This document shows positions 58,401-64,000 of a stretch of 64,000 nucleotides of DNA, piece by piece. The position numbers and the translations under genes were made by a program. The stretch's first letter is position 1. Each line of letters opens with the position of its first letter. The DNA comes from Kryptolebias marmoratus. Its lineage: Eukaryota > Chordata > Actinopteri > Cyprinodontiformes > Rivulidae. The notes under the pieces are model-generated. The model was not told the DNA's origin. It did not search any database and saw nothing but the letters and a program-made list of their open reading frames with translations. The stretch spans positions 14,861,415 to 14,925,414 of the forward strand of contig NC_051441.1 in assembly GCF_001649575.2 (NCBI RefSeq), read 5' to 3'.

Positions 58401-61400
58401 AGGAAAAAAGTTGTGTGGAGTTTACAAATTTAAAAAAGACCTAATAGTAATGAAATAACTTTTACACTTGCTCTGGAAATATAATTTCATTGTTTTTGTT
58501 TTCTTGTTGTTTTAAATCAGTTGAATAATAATAAACTATCCATCCATCTATCAAAACACCAATCAGGAATTTTAGTTTCTTACTTATGAAAATGTGCTTT
58601 TTAGTCAACTAGCTATGCAAAATTTGCATCATAACAATGAATGGATGTAACCCGTGGAGTCACATTTGGTTTTCTCACACTTCTGACAACTGTCCCCATT
58701 GTCTGCCTCAAACCCTGGCCGGTTCGGCAGGTGACAGTGAACAATACAAACTTGAACGTTGGCTGAAACCTTATTATAAAAACAGCTGATGTCACATCCC
58801 ACTTGGAAACAGACTTTGTTTCACTTTGTGGCCCATAAAATCAACAAACCAACTGAGAAGCACCTTTTTTAATAGCTTCCTTCTTCCTGGAGGAGGGAGA
58901 ATGTCTTTGTATGTATATGTGTGTGTGTGTATGTATATTCACACACACACACAACTACTTTCATAGTGACTTCATTGAAAGTTCTGTTGGAATGAAAATG
59001 CATTTCGTGGTTAAAAACATCACAGTTTTAATAATTCTGTATAAATTTGTTTGCTCAATGTTCCATGCTGTTGACTGAACCAGTTGAAACGACAGCGGGG
59101 GTGGTGTGGGTCTTTCCCATTTCATCAGGGAACCTAACCTGTCAAATTTCCCCTGATTACTTTGACCATTTGGTTATTAATGTCCCCTTGTCACCATCGA
59201 AAAGAAGACTGTTTTCCAACCAAAGGTACTTTTCATTGGTCTCTGCTTCAGTAGGTGGTGTTGAGGTCCTGGCAATCCCCTTTGATCTTTTAATTCGCCA
59301 CTGAAGCACATCTGCTCCACAGCTCACTGATCTGAACGGCAGCACCAAACATATTAATACCAATAGGGGGCTGTTTCGACCAGAAAATACCTCCGCTTTA
59401 CTCAAATAAGGAACTAATAAGTTTCCTGCGTATTGGTGACTGCTCAAAGTGTGATGGCAGAAAAGAAATTAAGGAAGTAAAAGCAATAAAACTGTGGGAA
59501 GGAAGCGGTTTGACAAGCTGCATGAGATCTCAGCCGTGGGTTGTAAGTCTGTTATTACTTGTTTACTCTTTGAGCCAGTCAGTGTGGGCGATATGTCAAC
59601 CAACAGCAGCAGTGTCAGATCAGGTCGATAGGTTTAGCTTTGCTAAGCTGAATCTACTCATATGAGGCTTCATCATTACTTTATGTTCATTCCAGACACG
59701 TGGGAGCAAAGAGTTATCTCTGTTCTGTTAGAGGAGGCACATCTGATGGTGTATTTGGACAGAGTTGCAATGTCTTCTTATCTACCTTCAATACGGACAC
59801 AGAATAAACACCAGTTTGTTAAAATCCATCACAGGCCAGGAAATATTCTGATCTCTAATAGTATTAAGATGCCAGATCCAGATTATGGGGTTATTGCTTT
59901 GTTTTTTGGGGGGAAGTAGCTGCTTTTGTTTCTTTTATTATAAGCGTTATAAATGTTCCCATGGGTTGTCTTTTGTTTTTGTTTTGTTTTCTCAAGAAAA
60001 TGACACACTGGTCTGAAATGCATTGAATTTCGTTTGAGGCGTAAAAGAGAAGTGTTTCTTTTCTTTCTTTCTTTTTTGTTTTGTTTTGTTTTTTTAAGCT
60101 CTGTTGTCCGATCACATGAGTGTGTGTCTGTGTGTTGTTGTCTTTCTCAGGATAATGTGTGTTGAATAAAATGTAAATCAGTCCAAAACTAGAGGTTTAA
60201 CCTATTTATTGTGGACTTTAAAAGACAGATATTCTTTTAACACTTGGAAATGTTGGTTATACGATGATATTTATTTGATATAAATAAATATGGTGTTCAT
60301 TTTTTAAAATCCAAACATCTTTGCTTAGGACTGCAAAACCTTAAATAACCAGCATTATCTTTTATGAATTTATTATTTATCTTTGTCAGTTTGGGGTAGG
60401 AGATAGTGGAGCAGTACATTTAACTATGTGCTTGTCATCTTTTTCAGATAACAGTGATCTAATCGCCTGCATGGTGGTCAGTAAAGATGGCATCCAAGCC
60501 CAGAGGTTCCTCGCTGTTGATGTGTACCAGATGAGTCTGGTTGAACCAGAAACCAAACGTCTCGGATGGGGGGTTGTCAAGTTTGCTGGCCTTTTGCAAG
60601 TAAGTGAGAAGTGTTTTTTTTTTGTTTGTTCATTTGGTTTTTTTTTCCTTTGTATTTATGTTTTGCAGCATAAATAAAAAAATACCACCTTCATCTTGGG
60701 CTTGCCCTGGCTAGCTGTTAGTTCTTTAATCCAGTCAAAAATAAACTCTATTTCTCCAAAATTAGGTCATTCAAAGAGCTATCTACAACAAGTAAGATAT
60801 TATTTGCTCGTAACCTCTCCACAGAACCTCACTTCAAGAGATCTGAATTTTCCCTTTAAAGTTTTTCTCGCGTGAAGTGCAGCTGAAGAGTCAGGAGTGG
60901 AGGGTAAAGCTAGGTTTATACTTGTCATATTGAAGAGATGAGTAAGAGTAGCCGATCACGCCGTCTCCGCCCCTGTGCACGTCGTGTCGCGGCATGTGGT
61001 CGTGCACCTCCCTATTTTTGTAACTTGGCACAGACTGTGCATTCCACGCTCTGTTCAAAATGGACAATTTATCTAAGGTGCTCTCGCTCTGTTGGCCTGT
61101 ACCGGCATTTATATGATCCCGCTATGAGAGAGCACAGACATGATCAAATGGCTCAAAACTCGTGGAACGAGGTTACTGCTGCAGCCGATAAAAAGGAGTG
61201 TTTATAGACCACAGAGCGAAGAAATATTGGTCCTACGATGGGTGAATCGCAACCAATAAAATGATCCACTGTAGCCCTCAGCAGGTCATTTTGTTGCCAG
61301 TAAAAATACCATGAATGAGGCATTATTTTCTATTATGGAAGCATACAGTTCACTTCAAATTAAAATGTCATGTATGTACTCAACATTTCATTTGAAGCGA

Positions 61401-63721
61401 ATAAATCAAAGAAAGTCAAACTGAATCCTTTCAGTTTAACCAACAGTTCTTCCTCCTGAATATGTGCAGTACTGCGAGCAGCCATGTTTGCTGTGTGACA
61501 TTAACCGTTTGTTCTCTTTTTTTTTTTTTTTTGAACTATATTTCCACTGGTTATGTAGTGTACCTCCACCTGTCTTTTCAGAGAATACTGCACCAACGTA
61601 AGCGTCTCGTAGAAACGCCTACACCGCTGCTCGGGTTCAGTCAGCAGAGTCCTGCCTGACACTCTAACTGTAACTGAGCCTTAAAGATGGCAGAGTAAAC
61701 TAATAAAGCAGAGGTTCTGCACAAACTAAACGAAGCAGAGGGGTAGATTTACATCTTTGTCACTTTTTAAACGTGATGAGAAGCTTTTGAACGTGTAACT
61801 TTTAAATAAGGGAGTGCTTTGGTTTTCAGTCCATAAATTATGCTTCAGATTTTTTAATGCTTTTATTTCTCCACACACCGACATGGATTTATTGATCTTC
61901 TGTTATTGCTCTTTGCTAAGCCCTCTGATAACTTATCTCCAACTGACATCATTGCTTAAACCCAAAACAACTTGTCTGCCTCTACATGTTTCCCATCTCA
62001 CCTTACACTCCTGCTTCACATTTGTCCTTTCTGTTTATCATCATTTCTCTTCTAATTAATTCTTAGGATTTTTCTAGTCTGTGACATTTAAATTTTATTG
62101 GAAAGAGGCCATAAAAGAGCATAAAAGAATATTTTTCTTTGGATTATGACGAGTCAAAGCACCATTAGTGATAATAATAAGTGAATCAAAGTTGGCTTGG
62201 TTTTTACATCAGTGTAGGAATTTCAGTCATTTTAAACAGTGTGGTGTTGTCAAACTGCTATTGGAAAGGTTTTACTGCAATGAGCAGTTAGTATTTATAA
62301 AAGATAATACATTTTTTATTTAATGGAAGAATGTAAAAGGTCCCATTTATGCTTCTATTGATTAAAAAAAATGCTGTATTTAGCTTTAACCTTGTTTTGT
62401 CCTTTTATTTTCCAGCTACAACCCTTTTTTTGTTTTTACTTTATTGTCTTCCAGTTTGAATTCTTAACACTCACTGTTGCTTTTCTCTCTATTCCAAAAG
62501 GACATGCAGGTGTCTGGCATCGAGGATGACAGCAGAGCTTTGAACATTGTCATTCATAAACCCAGCTCCAATCCCCACGCCAAGCCCCTGCCCATCCTGC
62601 AGGCCAACTTCATCTTCGCCGACCACATCCGCTGCATCATCGCCAAGCAGAGACTGGCCAAAGGTCGCATCCAGGCCCGACGCATGAAGATGCAGAGGAT
62701 CGCAGGTAAGGAAGACCGAACCGCAGAGAGAAATTACCGTCTTTGCGCAAATGGAGTGGCTGAAAGCTTCTGTGAATGTAATCAGTACAGTGGGTTTACC
62801 AGGAAAAAAAAAAAAAACTACCAGTAAATGAAATTCCCTTTAACTGTGCATCAGCAGGCTTCACAGAATCCCAGTCGTCTTGGATTCAATGTATCCATGA
62901 TATCAAATGGAACTCAACTTGGTTATTTATTAAATTTGGCACAAATCAAAGTTAATTTCTTAGGAACATTTTGTCTCATTCCCCTAAATAAGATGTTTTT
63001 ACCAGAAAATGTCTTTCTGCTAATTCCAAAAAGTGACTTCCTTATTTTTTCATCACTAATCTCCCCCCTCGGTTTTTCCTGGACTTCCATCATCAGTGAT
63101 AATTATCAGTGGTGTTGAAGAATCAGAAACAAAGATCTGTCCTTCTTCGATCTCTGTGAGGTGCTTTAAAATATCTTGTTCTGGAGCCTAAATCCTGAAT
63201 CTGCTGTGAAAACAAACCAGAAAATGTGGCCAAAGTTTGCCTGCACTCTAAAACTGAGGACTTTACCCATCAATAGTTTGCACTTCCTCTCAGCATGGTT
63301 TAATTCTTCAGAAATACAGAAAAGCCGGTCTCGCCGCTTCAGCAAATAGCGGAGGATGTGACCCCCTGCCAAAAAACCCACTGAATTCACAGAACGGCTT
63401 TAAATTTTTTTTTCCTTCTAAACATTAAAGCACAATCACTTCATGCCAATTGTAAATCTAATTGCAAATAAAACCAGTGAAGTTACGTTTTTCTCAGTTA
63501 GAATAGTTTTTGCAGCCTCAGATTTTTACGCTTCCATCTTGCATGTACAGCTCTGTTGGACCTGCCAGTGCAGCCCAGTGCAACCGAGGTGTTGGGTTTC
63601 GGTCAGACGGCCAACGCATCTCCCAGCGGTCTGCCTTTCCGGTTCTACGAGCAGTCGAGACGGGCGCCCAACGACCCCACGGCAAACAGATCTGTGTTTG
63701 CTTCTGTCGACAAAGTACCAG
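31871..63721 (+). CDS. clec16a: CLEC16A, endolysosomal autophagy regulator (5' 22 exons; 3' end outside window)
   Basis: Orthologue of Drosophila ema; in mammals CLEC16A acts with the E3 ligase NRDP1 in mitophagy and on endolysosomal membranes. Coding exons: 31871-31944, 32554-32682, 33102-33235, 34379-34527, 36111-36216, 37990-37995 (microexon), 39113-39236, 39753-39927, 41362-41412, 41963-42079, 46566-46869, 48912-49023, 49101-49201, 49545-49664, 50043-50152, 52264-52308, 54359-54409, 54695-54823, 55446-55566, 60448-60599, 62501-62705, 63551-63721. All junctions are GT-AG and in phase, totalling 2686 nt (895 residues). Human is 1053, so the Ser-rich C-terminal region lies to the right. The start at 31871 (A at -3) gives [11 protein letters not shown]. 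Despite its name the protein has no clear functional C-type lectin fold. Identity is certain from near-identical blocks throughout. Confidence 0.96.
34137..34184. repeat. (TA)n microsatellite
   Basis: An uninterrupted run of about 24 TA units in CLEC16A intron 3, about 195 bases before exon 4. Confidence 0.95.
36622..36804 (+). pseudogene. Short transposon-like ORF fragment
   Basis: Sixty residues containing [12 protein letters not shown] and I-K-Q-W-R-A-L-K resemble a phrase found in uncharacterised multi-copy fish proteins (A-V-R-T-R-V then R-W-R-x-L). It stands alone in CLEC16A intron 5, with no promoter or continuation seen. Probably a fragment of a mobile-element gene. Confidence 0.35.
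37990..37995 (+). CDS. clec16a: CLEC16A 6-nt microexon
   Basis: The six bases tttcat sit between a good acceptor (ctaactacag, preceded by a long CT-rich tract from about 37897) and a consensus gtaagt donor. Exon 5 ends with one base (G) and exon 7 begins TG-GAT. Joining them directly gives V-D-N-Q; including the microexon gives V-S-L-D-N-Q. I recall the mammalian protein having V-S-L-D-N at this point, which argues that the microexon is real and ancient. Two tgc/ctgc motifs just upstream of the acceptor resemble the UGC element used by SRRM4 (nSR100) in neural microexons. Tissue-specific use is inference. Confidence 0.8.
39113..42079 (+). CDS. clec16a: CLEC16A exons 7-10
   Basis: Exon 39113-39236 reads [15 protein letters not shown]. 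Exon 39753-39927 reads [14 protein letters not shown] and ends L-V-I-P-E-T at gtacgt. Exon 41362-41412 reads [16 protein letters not shown]. Exon 41963-42079 reads [14 protein letters not shown]. The segment joining exons 8 and 9 (V-I-P-E-T-S-E-E-R-R) is the most divergent part of this stretch relative to mammals. Intron 8 (39928-41361) carries a common fish repeat. Confidence 0.94.
39440..39640 (+). repeat. Dispersed repeat family A, copy 4 (partial)
   Basis: Contains caagatggtcaccactgcta, atcaacattagccaacacaa and atatgcattact near its end. It is a truncated, diverged copy in CLEC16A intron 7. Confidence 0.55.
40530..41190. repeat. Common teleost interspersed repeat, degenerate
   Basis: Contains gaagcccagacatctctcca, gcggctctactccgagctcc, tggatgaccgagctactcac and ccctacagaggaaactcatt, which I recognise as part of a very abundant teleost repeat, probably an antisense LINE portion. 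Open frames within it are broken pieces. In CLEC16A intron 8. Confidence 0.6.
41420..41447. repeat. (CA)n microsatellite
   Basis: About 14 CA units begin eight bases after the exon 9 donor of CLEC16A. Confidence 0.95.
42130..42400 (-). mobile_element. LINE ORF2 C-terminal fragment (antisense)
   Basis: The minus strand at 42378-42142 encodes [13 protein letters not shown], then [10 protein letters not shown] and E-D-R-V-R-W-R-R-M. This is the familiar C-terminal wording of a fish non-LTR retrotransposon polyprotein. A 5'-truncated copy in CLEC16A intron 10. Confidence 0.7.
43941..43968. repeat. Poly(T)-poly(G) tract
   Basis: Sixteen T followed directly by twelve G in CLEC16A intron 10. Confidence 0.95.
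46179..46204. repeat. Poly(T) tract
   Basis: A 26-base T run in CLEC16A intron 10. Confidence 0.95.
46566..49023 (+). CDS. clec16a: CLEC16A exons 11-12: linker with Gly/Glu-rich insert
   Basis: Exon 46566-46869 starts after accacag with [20 protein letters not shown], then [13 protein letters not shown] low-complexity Gly/Glu/Ser region ([14 protein letters not shown] and [12 protein letters not shown]) follows. Exon 48912-49023 reads [15 protein letters not shown] and D-E-E-K-T-A-A-A-T. The R-P-N-Y-K-N and I-E-M-V anchors match mammals; the linker between them is disordered and poorly conserved. A 2 kb intron (46870-48911) separates the exons and shows no gene. Confidence 0.93.
49101..54409 (+). 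CDS. clec16a: CLEC16A exons 13-17
   Basis: Exons 49101-49201 ([12 protein letters not shown]), 49545-49664 (L-E-R-L-Q-L-P-V-P and [12 protein letters not shown]), 50043-50152 ([14 protein letters not shown] and K-D-V-H-L-A-C-L-E), 52264-52308 ([11 protein letters not shown]) and 54359-54409 ([14 protein letters not shown]). The junctions agree with mammalian CLEC16A. The exon 13 donor (aaag|gttggc) and exon 17 donor (acg|gttggt) are non-optimal, but phase and protein similarity fix them. Confidence 0.94.
50153..54358 (+). other. clec16a: CLEC16A introns 15 and 16 around exon 16
   Basis: Apart from the 45-nt exon at 52264-52308 these 4.2 kb hold only non-coding sequence and repeat A copy 5. 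Open stretches near 51083-51280, 51837-52055 and 53671-53922 show no recognisable protein. Confidence 0.55.
53005..53135 (-). repeat. Dispersed repeat family A, copy 5 (partial)
   Basis: The minus strand reads caactcggtcatttctcat and ggcgatatgcattccttcaa, collinear with copy 2. Only the terminal part is present, in CLEC16A intron 16. Confidence 0.6.
54695..60599 (+). CDS. clec16a: CLEC16A exons 18-20
   Basis: Exon 54695-54823 reads [15 protein letters not shown]. Exon 55446-55566 reads [15 protein letters not shown]. Exon 60448-60599 reads [14 protein letters not shown] and [13 protein letters not shown]. The exon 19 acceptor follows a 47-base TG microsatellite (55379-55425) by only about 20 bases, so repeat length could affect its recognition. 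Intron 19 (55567-60447, 4.9 kb) has no coding content that I can see. Confidence 0.95.
55379..55425. repeat. (TG)n microsatellite
   Basis: About 23 TG units end about 20 bases before CLEC16A exon 19, within its acceptor tract. Confidence 0.95.
55567..60447 (+). other. clec16a: CLEC16A intron 19 (4.9 kb)
   Basis: The largest CLEC16A intron in the window. It includes the CA repeat with the N base and otherwise unremarkable sequence. No exon, RNA gene or clear transposon was recognised. Confidence 0.55.
56425..56448. repeat. (CA)n microsatellite next to an ambiguous base
   Basis: A CA run follows immediately after the only undetermined base in the window (N at 56424). This suggests an assembly or consensus uncertainty at the repeat. 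Confidence 0.9.
60735..60860 (+). repeat. Dispersed repeat family B, copy 5
   Basis: Contains ttcaaagagctatctacaac, taagatattatttgctcgta, agaacctcacttcaagagat and a ccctttaaag end. In CLEC16A intron 20, just left of a Harbinger-like remnant. Confidence 0.65.
60900..61310 (+). pseudogene. Harbinger-like remnant with MADF-type domain
   Basis: An open stretch at 60938-61207 ends with [19 protein letters not shown], then N-S-W-N-E-V. This resembles the MADF/Myb-like DNA-binding partner protein carried by PIF/Harbinger transposons. The left end, gctaggtttatacttgtcat, is typical of Harbinger termini. Upstream residues look frameshifted and no DDE nuclease is present, so it is a broken copy in CLEC16A intron 20. 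Confidence 0.55.
62501..63721 (+). CDS. clec16a: CLEC16A exons 21-22 (last exons in window)
   Basis: Exon 62501-62705 follows a short acceptor (attccaaaag) and reads [15 protein letters not shown], then [16 protein letters not shown]. Exon 63551-63721 reads [17 protein letters not shown], then L-P-F-R-F-Y-E-Q and [10 protein letters not shown], ending one base into a codon at a gtgaca donor. In mammals the next residues begin the Ser-rich C-terminal tail; that exon is not visible. A possible alternative terminal exon at 63953 is discussed as a finding. Confidence 0.94.
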
Positions 63722-64000
63722 GTGACAAACAGAGAAACGTACTGCTTTCACCTTCTCGTAGTTTCAGAATTGATCCTGGCGCTAAGATCGTAAAAGAAAA
63801 TGACTGAAATCCCTCCGTTTGTATGTAAGAACACCAAATAATTGTCCTGGCTATCAAACCAACTGGTGATCTTATCAGATTAGTGGAAACAAATCTGTGA
63901 GTTGATCTTTAGCGTCAAAGTGCAACAGTGACAATCTTGTTCCTTTCTGCAGCCGAGGCTTTTGTGTAGAAATGCATCACCTCAGATTACAGCTGAAAAG

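Larger units (their letters stand above)
60600..62500 (+). other. clec16a: CLEC16A intron 20
   Basis: Contains dispersed repeat B copy 5 and the Harbinger-like remnant. The rest is AT-rich and non-coding. Confidence 0.6.

Overview
This window is vertebrate genomic DNA, almost certainly from a teleost fish. The genes are split by GT-AG introns, the products match vertebrate proteins, and the introns hold degraded fish-type MITEs, LINE fragments and CA/TG microsatellites. The gene order, left to right, is NUBP1 (3' end, +), CIITA (complete, +), DEXI (complete, -) and CLEC16A (5' part, +, running off the right edge). This is the conserved block known from human 16p13.13. TVP23A, which lies between NUBP1 and CIITA in mammals, was not seen.

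1-3.3 kb: the last two coding exons of NUBP1, its 3' UTR and a short spacer. 3.3-27.1 kb: CIITA, master coactivator of MHC class II genes, reconstructed as 22 coding exons with consistent reading phases. The first exon is unusually long (about 439 codons). It starts with a CARD-like segment resembling the mammalian dendritic-cell (promoter I) isoform and is followed by a long acidic/Ser-rich extension. A 9.1 kb intron separates it from short acidic-domain exons, Pro/Ser/Thr-rich exons, a NACHT region split over two large exons, and 84-nt leucine-rich-repeat exons. That intron holds repeats and a possible interferon-responsive internal promoter near 9.0-9.2 kb.

27.1-31.1 kb: a spacer with repeats, then the intronless DEXI gene on the minus strand with a probable long 3' UTR. 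DEXI and CLEC16A are divergent, and about 0.9 kb separates their start codons. This shared promoter region carries paired inverted CCAAT boxes, a GC box and a ZNF143-type motif.

31.9-63.7 kb: CLEC16A, an endolysosomal autophagy/mitophagy regulator, with 22 coding exons in the window (895 codons). One is a 6-nt microexon at 37990-37995 that keeps frame and adds two residues. The Ser-rich C terminus lies beyond the window.

No new multigene system is visible. The most notable observations are the long CARD-bearing CIITA exon, the CLEC16A microexon with its neural-type splicing context, possible alternative CIITA and CLEC16A ends, two intronic hairpins, and several dispersed repeat families present in multiple diverged copies. 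All exon models come from reading splice sites and phases by eye. No database search or transcript evidence was available.
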